Below, piece after piece: positions 17,344-26,172 of a stretch of 41,514 bases of DNA. The notes under the pieces are model-generated. The model searched no databases and was not told the origin of the DNA. It saw only the letters and a program-made list of their open reading frames with translations. A program made the translations under genes and the position numbers. Location: contig JAKSUA010000022.1 of the NCBI GenBank assembly GCA_024409235.1, forward strand, positions 1-41,514. The letters are read 5' to 3'. This DNA is from Bacteroidales bacterium (GTDB taxonomy: Bacteria; Bacteroidota; Bacteroidia; Bacteroidales; UBA1715). Position 1 is the stretch's first letter. Each line of letters begins with the position of its first letter.

Positions 17344-17371
17344 TTGAAATACAAGAAATTTGCTATATTTG
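17344..17371 (+). promoter_or_regulatory. Promoter of the candidate small RNA
   Basis: TTG at 17344-17346 and TATATTTG at 17364-17371 fit the Bacteroidota promoter, with a 17-base spacer. Transcription would start near 17379. Confidence 0.5.
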
Positions 17372-17378
17372 CATCGTA

Positions 17379-17571
17379 GTACAAAAGTGACAGATATTAC
17401 ATTACAGGAAAAACAGTAAACCGTGTCACAAATTTGCAACATATTTTCGCAACTAATTGATAATGAGATGTGATTACTTTTGAGGAGGTTAAATAAGGCC
17501 GATAAGTAAATATAAATTGAAGCACTATAAAATAGCGTGTAGCTCAACGAGTTACACGCTATTTGTTTTTT
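17379..17571 (+). ncRNA. Candidate small non-coding RNA of about 190 nt
   Basis: A promoter at 17344-17371 and a very strong terminator at 17530-17570 bound a stretch with no ORF longer than a few codons. Inside, GTGACA near 17387 can pair with TGTCAC near 17422, giving a 5' hairpin. The segment also contains an AGGAGG near 17482 that leads no ORF. I do not recognise a known RNA family. It lies between two phased repeat arrays and upstream of the DUF4143 gene, so a regulatory role there is possible but unproven. Confidence 0.4.
17530..17570 (+). terminator. Strong terminator hairpin ending the candidate RNA
   Basis: AAATAGCGTGTA pairs perfectly with TACACGCTATTT. The stem continues through one G-U pair and CTC/GAG to a three-base AAC loop. 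A run of six T follows. Confidence 0.8.
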
Positions 17572-17748
17572 ATGATTATGTTAGTTCTTCCGTTATCTTT
17601 TTAAACAATATGTTTTATAAAAAATAATTATTTGTACAATTTTAAAGTTAAACTTTAGAATTGTAAGAGGTTGTGATACAGATGGATTCGGTAATGGTTT
17701 CTATTGGAATCTCATATTTACAATATCTATCACATTTTTTGTTGTTTG

Positions 17749-17847
17749 TTTGGGTAAGATTTTCTCAAATAATTACGATTGTTTGGGTGCGATTTTCTCA
17801 AATTATTATTGTTATTTGGGTGTTATTTTCTCGGAAATTATATATTT
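17749..17847 (+). promoter_or_regulatory. Three 33-bp direct repeats overlapping the DUF4143 gene promoter
   Basis: TTTGGGT begins at 17749, 17782 and 17815, exactly 33 bases apart. Each copy is followed after three bases by ATTTTCTC. The TTTG of the third copy (17815-17818) is 22 bases before TATATTTG at 17841-17848, so that unit supplies the upstream promoter element. A protein bound to the repeats would lie on one face of the DNA and could block or recruit RNA polymerase. Confidence 0.75.
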
Positions 17848-17868
17848 GCACTGTGCAAATGGTTGAAT

Positions 17869-19200
17869 ATGAAATATTTTAAGAGAAATATAGATAGTGC
17901 ACTTTTAGATTGGGCAAAGTCAACAGATAGGAAACCATTGTTGTTGCGTGGGGCCAGGCAAGTGGGAAAGACAAGTGCTGTCCGTCATTTAGGGGAGTCA
18001 TTTGAAAATTTTGTCGAAATTGACCTTAACGAACGAACTGATTTACATTCATTGTTTGCTCCGCAATTGTCTCCTCAACAAATTTGTGATGGATTGAGTA
18101 TAGCGGTTGGGAAGAAAATAACCCCAGGTACAACATTATTATTACTTGACGAGATTCAGGCTTGTCCTGAAGCCATAAATAAACTTCGTTATTTTTACGA
18201 GAAATTTCCTGAATTACATTTAGTGGCAACTGGTTCGTTGCTGGAATTTGCTCTTGAAAATCTACCTTCGTTTGGAGTGGGACGAATAGAATCTTTGTAC
18301 ATGTATCCGTTTTCTTTTGAGGAATTTGCTGCAGCAACTAATAACGATTTGTTATTTGATGCAATAAAAACTGCTTCTTTTCAAAATCCTTTGTTACCCG
18401 TGATTCATGAGCAGGCACTAGATTTGTTCAAAATCTTTCTTTCTATAGGTGGTATGCCCGAAGTTGTTGCAACGTATGTCAAAAACAAAAATTTATTTGA
18501 TTGTCAAAAAGTTCTTAATACCCTTATCAATTCATATAAGACCGATTTTGTAAAATACCGCAAACGTATTGATCCGACATTAATTAATGATGTTTGGATG
18601 TCGGTTGCAGAACAGGGACAAGGAAAATTTGTGTATTCTTTGGTTAGTCGTGAACTTCGTTCCGAAACTATTCGTCAGGCACTGCAAACCCTTGTTTTGG
18701 CGGGACTAGTTTATCCGGTTGTGCATTCTTCTTCCAATGGCTTACCTTTGGGTGCGGAGGTGAATAGGAAATATAGCAGAATGATATTGCTTGATACTGG
18801 TATTATGCAACGATTGCTCAATCTTAATTTAACAGAATTTTTATTGGCAAAAGATTTTTCGACCATAAACAAAGGTGCGTTAGCAGAAGTTTTTGTAGGT
18901 ACGGAACTTATAAAATCGGCGCCATTTGATAGTCAAGCTGAATTATATTGTTGGCATAGGGAAGACAAAACAGGAAACGCTGAAATTGACTATGTAACGG
19001 AATTTGAAGGGAAGGTGTTGCCGATAGAGGTTAAGTCGGGAAGTCGTGGGGCAATGCAGAGTTTGCGTTTGTTTCTAACACAAAAAAAATTGTCGCAAGG
19101 GTGGCGTGTCTCGTTGGAAAATTTTTCTCAATATGGAGATATTTCTGTTGTGCCACTTTATGCAATAGGATGGACAATGAAAAAAAGTAGCTTTAAGTAA
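17869..19200 (+). CDS. AAA ATPase with DUF4143 C-terminal domain
   Basis: I chose the ATG at 17869 (MKYFKRNIDSALLDWAK). The reading frame is open to 17779, but its extra 30 residues come only from the promoter repeats. The ATPase has Walker A GARQVGKTS near residue 28, Walker B LLLLDEIQACP near 93 and sensor ATGSLLEF near 116. The DUF4143 domain ends in a PD-(D/E)XK-like core (NAEIDYVTEF then LPIEVKSGS near 387). The length of 443 residues is normal for this large Bacteroidota family. Its function is uncertain, with proposals ranging from defence to toxin-like roles. It is preceded by a phased-repeat promoter, suggesting tight control, perhaps by itself. Confidence 0.93.
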   Translation: MKYFKRNIDSALLDWAKSTDRKPLLLRGARQVGKTSAVRHLGESFENFVEIDLNERTDLHSLFAPQLSPQQICDGLSIAVGKKITPGTTLLLLDEIQACPEAINKLRYFYEKFPELHLVATGSLLEFALENLPSFGVGRIESLYMYPFSFEEFAAATNNDLLFDAIKTASFQNPLLPVIHEQALDLFKIFLSIGGMPEVVATYVKNKNLFDCQKVLNTLINSYKTDFVKYRKRIDPTLINDVWMSVAEQGQGKFVYSLVSRELRSETIRQALQTLVLAGLVYPVVHSSSNGLPLGAEVNRKYSRMILLDTGIMQRLLNLNLTEFLLAKDFSTINKGALAEVFVGTELIKSAPFDSQAELYCWHREDKTGNAEIDYVTEFEGKVLPIEVKSGSRGAMQSLRLFLTQKKLSQGWRVSLENFSQYGDISVVPLYAIGWTMKKSSFK

Positions 19201-19240
19201 CATATTTTGTGTTGGAGAAAGACATGTTAATTTCTAATGA

Positions 19241-20077
19241 ATGAAAAGAATGTTTTTGCTTATAGTGTTAATTATTGTTCTAGGAATTATTGTTTGGTTT
19301 ACTATTCCGTATTCACCATTGAAAACAGAATTTAAAACGGATGTAGATACGGAAGTTAAAAAATTAACGGTGTCAGAAAATGCTGTGTTTCAAGAGGCTG
19401 ATTTTCAATATTTTCCCGAAGTTATTCGGAACTATATAAAGCATAACGGTTATCTTGGAACAAAACGAAATAAAACCTTGAGTATGAATTATAAAGATGT
19501 TGATTTCTCTCAAGGTTTAAATGGACCGACTCTAAAAATAGATTATACGCTAACGAATTTTTCGGATAAACCTGATAGATTAGCTTTTATTGATAGTAAA
19601 ATGTTTGGAATACCATTTCAAGGTTATGACTATTTTAAAGATGGAAATGGTGGAATGAAAGGCGTTTTGGCCAAAAGTATAACATTGTTTAATCAGACTG
19701 GTGATGCAATGAACAAAGCGTGTTTGGTGACTTATTTGGCGGAATGTCTGTTTTTACCTGAATCATTATTGGCGGGACGCATTGTGTTTAATCAAATTGA
19801 TGATTTTTCGGTTGAAGCAACAATTGTATATAAAGATATTACTGCAAACGGAATTTTCTATTTCAATGAAAATTATGAGATGACGCATTTCGTATCTTAT
19901 GACAGGGCACAAATAGGAGGTGATGGAGAACTGATATATCTGCCATGGACTGCGAAATGTGGGGACTACAATGTGGATAAAACTGGAATAAACCGACCAC
20001 GAAAATTTAGTGCAGTATGGAATTGTCCAGATAAGGATTTTGTTTATTTTGATGGATGTATAGATGAAATGAAGTAA
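19241..20077 (+). CDS. Membrane-anchored hypothetical protein (DUF6544-like)
   Basis: An N-terminal hydrophobic helix (residues 4-24, MFLLIVLIIVLGIIVWF) is followed by an extracytoplasmic domain with FPEVIRNYIKHNGYLG near 55 and several aromatic-rich beta segments (ENYEMTHFVSYDR near 210). No lipobox is visible. The layout resembles the DUF6544 family of unknown function, recalled but not verified. It stands 40 bases after the DUF4143 gene and 17 bases before the SDR gene, so it may be co-transcribed with either. Nothing links it to defence. Confidence 0.8.
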   Translation: MKRMFLLIVLIIVLGIIVWFTIPYSPLKTEFKTDVDTEVKKLTVSENAVFQEADFQYFPEVIRNYIKHNGYLGTKRNKTLSMNYKDVDFSQGLNGPTLKIDYTLTNFSDKPDRLAFIDSKMFGIPFQGYDYFKDGNGGMKGVLAKSITLFNQTGDAMNKACLVTYLAECLFLPESLLAGRIVFNQIDDFSVEATIVYKDITANGIFYFNENYEMTHFVSYDRAQIGGDGELIYLPWTAKCGDYNVDKTGINRPRKFSAVWNCPDKDFVYFDGCIDEMK

Positions 20078-20094
20078 ATCTTTTTAACAAAAAC

Positions 20095-20826
20095 ATGAAT
20101 AAGAGAATATTTATTACTGGCGGAGCGCATGGCATAGGACGCGGTCTTGTTGAGGCTTTTTGTCGGCAAAACGACATCGTTGCATTCTGTGATATTGATG
20201 AACAAAGAGGGGAGGAAACGGCAAAAAAATATGGAGCAAAATTCTTTTGTGTAGATGTAACCGATAAAGAAACATTGGAGCGTTGCATGTTGAATCTTTT
20301 TAAAGAATGGGCAGATATTGATGTAATTATAAATAATGTCGGTATAGGTAATTTCAAACCTATTACGGAAGTTTCTGTTGAAGAATTCGATAAGGTAATT
20401 CAAACAAATTTGCGTTCAGCATTTATTACATCCCGTATGTTGGCTATACATAGAAAACAGAATGGCAACAAAGAATATGGACGCATAATCAATCTTTGTT
20501 CCTCCCGCTATTTAATGAGCGAAGCAGGTACTGAAGCCTACAGTGCGTCAAAAGGTGGCATTTTTTCTTTAACACATGCGTTGTGTGTGTCGCTTGCACC
20601 ATTCAATATAACGGTAAATGCTATTGCTCCGGGATGGATTCATGTTGATGAAAATGAAATATTAAGAGTCGAAGACCACATTTTTCATCCAAGCGGCAGA
20701 GTTGGTACGGTTGAAGACATTGCAAATGCGGCGTTATTTATTTGTGATGAGAAGAATAACTTCATAAACGGACAGACAATCACAATAGATGGTGGTGTAA
20801 CAAGAAAAATGATTTATCCGGAATAA
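20095..20826 (+). CDS. Short-chain dehydrogenase/reductase (SDR)
   Basis: This is a classical 243-residue SDR. The NAD(P)-binding motif TGGAHGIG is at residues 8-15, D33 ends the second strand (FCDIDEQRG) and suggests NAD rather than NADP, and NNVG near 79 replaces the usual NNAG. The catalytic Ser is in LCSSRYL, and YSASK near 149 is the Tyr/Lys pair. The C-terminal GQTITIDGG is typical. The substrate cannot be told from sequence. It starts 17 bases after the preceding gene and is probably co-transcribed with it. Confidence 0.95.
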   Translation: MNKRIFITGGAHGIGRGLVEAFCRQNDIVAFCDIDEQRGEETAKKYGAKFFCVDVTDKETLERCMLNLFKEWADIDVIINNVGIGNFKPITEVSVEEFDKVIQTNLRSAFITSRMLAIHRKQNGNKEYGRIINLCSSRYLMSEAGTEAYSASKGGIFSLTHALCVSLAPFNITVNAIAPGWIHVDENEILRVEDHIFHPSGRVGTVEDIANAALFICDEKNNFINGQTITIDGGVTRKMIYPE

Positions 20827-20960
20827 TTGTGTAAGTCTGTGAAATAGACAGGAGCAAGGATGTGACAACTAAAAATCCTTCTTTTCAGAAAAAAATGTAG
20901 TGGCAAAAAGAGGAGATTTTCGTATATTTAAAAAGAGATAATATCATCAATATTTTAAAT

Positions 20961-21270
20961 ATGTATAGTAAGATTGTCGATAAATATATCTGGCTCATGC
21001 AGATTCTTTTGCAGGCAAAATAAATTACCTACGAAGAAATAAACCAAAGATGGAAAGGCACTGATTTTAGTCAGGGAAATGATATCCCGAAACGAACATT
21101 CATACAATGTAAAAAAGGGTGTAGAAGAAATGTTTTTTCGCCCAACATTTGACTTTAGACAGGAGTTGTTGTCTATGGGGAATTCCGTTGAGGTTTTGAG
21201 TCCAAAATCGTTGCGTAATGAGATGAAGCAGCAATTACAGGGGGCGTTGGCATTGTATAAGGCCAAATGA
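20961..21270 (+). pseudogene. Decayed WYL-domain transcriptional regulator
   Basis: The first part reads MYSKIVDKYIWLMQILLQAK, then a TAA stop at 21021-21023, then ITYEEINQRWKGTDFSQGNDI and IPKRTF. That is the N-terminal winged helix of WYL regulators. At the A run 21111-21116 the frame shifts, and the text continues KKGVEEMF directly into FRPTFDFRQELLSMGNSVEVLSP, the last 45 or so residues of the WYL protein. The WYL domain itself (about 200 residues) is deleted. Stop, frameshift and internal deletion make this a clear pseudogene. It may once have regulated nearby genes. Confidence 0.85.
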
Positions 21271-21327
21271 TAATCATCTACGCCTAAATCAACTTTTGTC
21301 TGTGCAAAATTGTAAATAGATTTTAAC

Positions 21328-21357
21328 TTGCCGGATTTTATATATTCAGTATATTTG
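21328..21357 (+). promoter_or_regulatory. Promoter of sbcDC
   Basis: TTG at 21328-21330, a 19-base spacer and TATATTTG at 21350-21357 match the Bacteroidota consensus closely. The expected leader before the sbcD ATG is about 34 bases. Confidence 0.65.
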
Positions 21358-21397
21358 AAATATCCTGAGTTCACTATATTTAGAAAAATATTTTACT

Positions 21398-22609
21398 ATG
21401 AAAATAATACATACTGCCGATTGGCATCTTGGTCATAAACTGTACAATTATAATCGTGAAGATGAGCAAAGGTTTTTCCTTGAGCAAATCGCAGATTGTG
21501 TGAAAACGCAGCAGCCAGATGCACTTGTTGTTAGTGGTGATATTTTCGATACTGGCATGCCCAATATTGAAACACAGGCTTTGTTTGTTGAGGAACTGAA
21601 AAAAATACACGAACAATACCGTCAAATGGTCATTGTTGTTATTGCAGGAAATCATGATAGTTATTCAAGACTGGAGATTGACAAGCTGCTTTGGCGCGAA
21701 TTGAATACGTATATCATAGGAAATATTTCTACAGATCTTTCTACGCATATAATTCCCATAGCGGATAAAGGATATATTGCTGCAGTACCATTTTGCTCTT
21801 CGCGTAATTTCCCGCTTTTAAACGAAGATGACGCGGTTGCAGATAGACAGACATCTTATTTTAATGCGTTGGCCGATAAGGTTAAACAGCTAAACACATC
21901 TCAGTTGCCAGTCGTGTTGATGGCTCACCTGGCTGTTTCTGGTTGTGACGTGAAAGGACATACCGTAACAAAAACTGAAACGGCCGAAATGATTGGCGGC
22001 TTGGAATACGTTCAGGAAAATCTGTTCTCATCAGAGTTCGACTACGTTGCGCTGGGGCATATTCATCATCCTCAATTCGTTGGTAAAAACAAGAGGATAC
22101 GGTATAGTGGAACACCATTCCCGGTGAGTTTTGATGAAGAATATGAACACAGTGTTAGTATTGTAGAACTTAAAACGCACGGGACCGAACCGGAATGTAC
22201 TGAGTTCCCGCTGCAAATTCTTCGTCCTGTCTGTACATTGCCGACACAAAAAAGTGCGAAACCTCACGGTGATTCGCTGGAAAACATTAAAAAACTATTG
22301 CAGACTCATTTGGAAAATGATGAATATATTCGTGTAAATGTGAATTTTGGGCCCGATGATTCGCCAGCGTTGATGAATCAGGATATTGAAAAATTAGTGG
22401 AAGGTCATGCTTGTCATTTTTGTTTGATAAATCCTATCAGAGAAATTACTGCCGGGCAGACAATTGCTCAGCAAAAGATTTCTATTGACGAGATTAAAAA
22501 TCTTACTCAATCAGAAATTGTTGACATAATAAAAAGTAACATCCCTCTTTCCGATGAAGAAATCACGATGTTTAAAGAAATTCTTAACGACAACACCAAT
22601 ATTCAATAG
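21398..22609 (+). CDS. sbcD: SbcD, Mre11-family nuclease subunit
   Basis: The five calcineurin-like metallophosphatase motifs are all visible: HTADWHLGH (residues 5-13), VVSGDIFDTG near 45, VIAGNHDSYSR near 86, LMAHLAVSG near 176 and ALGHIHHPQ near 219. The length of 403 residues is standard. With SbcC it forms the ATP-dependent double-strand and hairpin nuclease that acts on palindromes and blocked ends. It is followed by sbcC after three bases, and the pair is one transcription unit. It may be the housekeeping copy or a defence-island copy; nothing in the sequence decides. Confidence 0.97.
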   Translation: MKIIHTADWHLGHKLYNYNREDEQRFFLEQIADCVKTQQPDALVVSGDIFDTGMPNIETQALFVEELKKIHEQYRQMVIVVIAGNHDSYSRLEIDKLLWRELNTYIIGNISTDLSTHIIPIADKGYIAAVPFCSSRNFPLLNEDDAVADRQTSYFNALADKVKQLNTSQLPVVLMAHLAVSGCDVKGHTVTKTETAEMIGGLEYVQENLFSSEFDYVALGHIHHPQFVGKNKRIRYSGTPFPVSFDEEYEHSVSIVELKTHGTEPECTEFPLQILRPVCTLPTQKSAKPHGDSLENIKKLLQTHLENDEYIRVNVNFGPDDSPALMNQDIEKLVEGHACHFCLINPIREITAGQTIAQQKISIDEIKNLTQSEIVDIIKSNIPLSDEEITMFKEILNDNTNIQ

Positions 22610-22612
22610 CTT

Positions 22613-25600
22613 ATGAAACTTGAAAAACTCATTATTCGCAACATTGCATCAATTGCAGATGCAGAAATAGATTTTACAAAATCTCCGTTGCTTGATTCCC
22701 AGTTATTTCTGATATGTGGTGATACTGGTACAGGAAAGACAACAATTCTAGATGCTATATCTTTGGCTCTCTATGGCAAAACTCCACGTTTTGCAAACGA
22801 CAGAACAAAAGATTCCTCAAAAGAACTTGCCGGTGCGAGTATTGATAAGGTTGAACAGATCATCCGAAGAAATTCCGTGGATGCTTCGTCGGAGTTGATT
22901 TTCTCCGAAAAAGGGATACGATACAAAGCTCTGTGGTCTGCAAGTAGAACGAAAAATAAGATTGACGGTACTATAAAAATAGATAAAGGCATTACTAATC
23001 TTGCGAATCAAATAGCGGTTTCTGAAAAAACTGAGGCAATTATAGGTCTTACATTTGAACAGTTCTGCAGAACTTCTATGTTGGCACAAGGAGAGTTCAC
23101 GAAATTCTTATTCTGCAGCGAGGATGAAAAAGCCGAGATACTGGAAAAACTCACAAATACCAGTGAGTTTGCGCAGTATGGTATAAAAATATTCAACAAA
23201 TATCGTCAGTTGGAGTCGGATTTTAAGAGTAAAAATCTTCTCATTGAAAGTCAAGAAAAAAATCTTCTTGCAGAAGATGAGGTGGCTCGTCTTGCTGAGG
23301 AAATGAAAAATCTTGAAGAATTAAACAGAACTTTGACACAAAATAAGCAGATTTTAACTGCAAAAAAAGATTGGATTCAAAGGGGAATAACATTGCGCAA
23401 AAAGGAAACCGAGGCAAAAGAAAAGGAAGAAAAAATCGGAGTAGAAATACAATCTGCTCAATTCATTCGGAAAGAAAAAACAATTTCAGACTGGGAAAAA
23501 TCCATTACTGCCCGTGTTGCATATACAGAATTAGAAAAAGCAAAAAAAGAAGATTCTCAATTAGCTCAAGATTTTATTTCTGCTCAAAAGGATTATTCGG
23601 ATGCGTTGGCGAATCTTAATTGGTTGCGCTCAACGATAAAAGATTTGCAAGATAGACAATATAACGGTGAAGCTTTCATTAATTCGCAGAAACTATATGC
23701 CGATATGTTTTCTCAGGAGCAAACTATTCGTGGTCATCTTCAAAACATACAAAAAAACAAAACGTCCATTGTGATGTTTCAGGAACAAAAAGCCGAAAAG
23801 GAGAGGGCGATAGAACAGCTAAAGAATGAATTGGGTGTTTTAATAAAAGTTTTGAACAGTGCGATAGACCAGAATGATAAGAAACAGGCTGAAATAGACG
23901 CAAAAAATGCCGCATTGCAGTCTAAGGACAAAGCGAAACTGTATGGCATGTTTGATGAAGTTAAAACAAAGTCTTCAACCATAGAGCTTATTTTGGAAAA
24001 AGAGAAAAATCTCCAATTTCAAAAAGACAAAATCAAGACTATTCAAGCAACTATGTCTCAAATCAAAAACGATATTCAAAAGAATCGTTTCGAAAACAAA
24101 AGCTTGGATTCGAAAGTTTCGGCTCAGAAAAAACTTGTTGAGGGCTTGCAAAAAATGTTCGACAAATTATCGTCGGCGACAGACAATGCGGTACAACGTA
24201 TAAAAAGTACATTGTCTGTAGGAGATACTTGCCCTGTGTGTGGACAGAAAATAGCGGCATTGATCAATGTGGATTTTTCAAATGAATTTGCTGAAGCGGA
24301 AAAACAGCTGAAAAAAGCGAAAGACACTTTTGAACAGGATAAGGATGCTTTACATAAAAACGATGTGGAACACGATGGCTTAAAAGAACGTCTTGTTGAA
24401 AAGAAAAAAGAATTGGATGATTTACAAAACTCTATAACAGAAGAAGAGGCTGAAATTTCTAAAAAATGTGAGGCAATAGGCGTACAAAAAGAAAAACTCG
24501 CCGATGTAAAGAAACAGTATGAATCGGAACTACAGGATATTCAGAAAAAGCAAAAAGAGTGTCATGATTTAGAAAATGCAATTTTAGCTTTGCAGAAAGA
24601 GAAAAACGAACAAACGCAACCGGCTCTGGACAAAGCAAAAAATATGGTTTCGGATAAACAATCTGGACTGCAAACAACACAAAAGGAATTGGAAAATTCT
24701 TTGGCGAATATTCAGAATGCTACAAAAACGCTGAATGATGAAATGGCAGTTGTCAGTCCAATGATTGCATACGAGAATTGGATAACAGAATTTTCTTCCA
24801 ATGCGGATGCTTTTATTCAAAAGTTGCAGAAAGCTGCCGATACGTATAAAAAATCTATCGAAACATTGCAAAAACTTGCAGGTGACGTTGCTACGTATAA
24901 AAAAGAAGAAAACCAAATTCTTGAATTGCAGAAATCTATTGTCGGAACTATCCCTGAATGGCAAACAATAACTACTTCGGAAGTGATTGAAAACAAAAAT
25001 GTTACCAGTAAATGGACGCAGATTTTGCAAATAATTTCGGGTTTGGTAAATCGTCAGAAAATAGTACAAGAAAATGTTGCTGAGAATAAATCTATATTAC
25101 AAACTTTTTATACCGAACATACCGAATGTGACGAGGCATACCTTGTTTGGTTGTCCGCGTATAGCGACACTCAAATCAGTACGTTCAAGTCGGAAGTGAA
25201 TAAAACAAATCATGATTTGAATATAGCAAAAGGTGAATATCTTGCAGTACAAAAAGATCTTGAAGATTGGCAGAAACAAAAGCCGGAAAATGTTTCGGAA
25301 TATGACACAGTGGAATCTATCGGCAACAAAATAACTGACATTGAAAATGAAATCCTGAAGGCTACCCAAAAGATAGGGGAAAACAAAATTAGTATAGAAA
25401 TCAACGAGAATAATAAATCCAAAATCGCAACACAACTTCAAGAGCGTAATGAGATAAAAGTCGTTTATGATAAGTGGAAAATTCTTAGTGATAAACTTGG
25501 GGATGCTAGTGGTAAAAAACTTCGGAGGGTAATACAAACCTATATTCTCAAAAATCTGTTGACTTCAGCAAATGTGTATCTGAACAAATTATCTAATAGA

Positions 25601-25978
25601 TATCAATTGGATAGCTTGGACTTATCACTCACTGTTATTGATAATTACGAAAATGGCGCAATTCGTCCTATAAAATCACTTTCTGGTGGCGAAAGTTTTC
25701 TTGTTTCGCTAGCTATGGCATTGGCACTTTCTAACATCAATAAGGCTGGATTTTCTGTAGAAATGCTCTTTATAGACGAAGGTTTTGGAACGCTAAGTAG
25801 CGAGCATTTAGATTCCGTAATGACAGCTCTTGAACAGTTACATATCGAGGGAAATAGAAAAATTGGTATAATCAGTCACGTGGAGGGCTTACGCGATAGA
25901 ATAAAAACTCATATTCGAGTAACGAGAAACGGCCATGATGCAAGTAAAATAGCGGTAATAGACAAAAGAATCGCATAA
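22613..25978 (+). CDS. sbcC: SbcC, Rad50-family ATPase subunit
   Basis: This 1121-residue SMC-like ATPase has the N-terminal motif LIIRNIASIADAEIDF, Walker A GDTGTGKTTILDAI near residue 36 and the Q-loop SMLAQGEFTKFL. Two long coiled coils surround the zinc hook CPVCGQ near 540. The signature LSGGESFLVSLAMALAL is near 1024 and Walker B MLFIDEGFGTLS near 1053. All motifs are intact. It is the ATP-driven tether and gate of the SbcCD nuclease. Confidence 0.97.
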   Translation: MKLEKLIIRNIASIADAEIDFTKSPLLDSQLFLICGDTGTGKTTILDAISLALYGKTPRFANDRTKDSSKELAGASIDKVEQIIRRNSVDASSELIFSEKGIRYKALWSASRTKNKIDGTIKIDKGITNLANQIAVSEKTEAIIGLTFEQFCRTSMLAQGEFTKFLFCSEDEKAEILEKLTNTSEFAQYGIKIFNKYRQLESDFKSKNLLIESQEKNLLAEDEVARLAEEMKNLEELNRTLTQNKQILTAKKDWIQRGITLRKKETEAKEKEEKIGVEIQSAQFIRKEKTISDWEKSITARVAYTELEKAKKEDSQLAQDFISAQKDYSDALANLNWLRSTIKDLQDRQYNGEAFINSQKLYADMFSQEQTIRGHLQNIQKNKTSIVMFQEQKAEKERAIEQLKNELGVLIKVLNSAIDQNDKKQAEIDAKNAALQSKDKAKLYGMFDEVKTKSSTIELILEKEKNLQFQKDKIKTIQATMSQIKNDIQKNRFENKSLDSKVSAQKKLVEGLQKMFDKLSSATDNAVQRIKSTLSVGDTCPVCGQKIAALINVDFSNEFAEAEKQLKKAKDTFEQDKDALHKNDVEHDGLKERLVEKKKELDDLQNSITEEEAEISKKCEAIGVQKEKLADVKKQYESELQDIQKKQKECHDLENAILALQKEKNEQTQPALDKAKNMVSDKQSGLQTTQKELENSLANIQNATKTLNDEMAVVSPMIAYENWITEFSSNADAFIQKLQKAADTYKKSIETLQKLAGDVATYKKEENQILELQKSIVGTIPEWQTITTSEVIENKNVTSKWTQILQIISGLVNRQKIVQENVAENKSILQTFYTEHTECDEAYLVWLSAYSDTQISTFKSEVNKTNHDLNIAKGEYLAVQKDLEDWQKQKPENVSEYDTVESIGNKITDIENEILKATQKIGENKISIEINENNKSKIATQLQERNEIKVVYDKWKILSDKLGDASGKKLRRVIQTYILKNLLTSANVYLNKLSNRYQLDSLDLSLTVIDNYENGAIRPIKSLSGGESFLVSLAMALALSNINKAGFSVEMLFIDEGFGTLSSEHLDSVMTALEQLHIEGNRKIGIISHVEGLRDRIKTHIRVTRNGHDASKIAVIDKRIA

Positions 25979-25984
25979 TTGTAA

Positions 25985-26017
25985 ATTGTAGGTTTTGATA
26001 CATACCACAATTTTTTT
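25985..26017 (+). terminator. Terminator after sbcC
   Basis: ATTGT-A-GGT pairs with ACC-ACAAT (one bulge) around a short loop, followed by seven T. It lies 7 bases after the sbcC stop. The remaining 150 or so bases before hsdR show no further structure. Confidence 0.55.
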
Positions 26018-26172
26018 ACAACATATTTTCAGCATAAAACTATATGTCGTTTGTGTCATGAGTATGGAGGTTTTGTATGCAATGATGTTAATAACACTCA
26101 CATAATTGACAGTCCAGTTTCTTATAGATTTTCAGAATAAATTGTATTTTTACATTGTTTATTTTGCGGTTT

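Noticed and set aside
17749..17847. CRISPR array
   Set aside because: The three 33-bp units follow each other directly and are variants of one another, with no unrelated spacers. No cas gene is seen in the window.
17779..17868. N-terminal 30-residue extension of the DUF4143 protein
   Set aside because: It is translated from the promoter repeats and lies upstream of the predicted transcription start.
21398..25978. sbcDC as part of the new defence system
   Set aside because: It is on the opposite strand, over 4.8 kb from the operon, with its own promoter, and is a common housekeeping pair.
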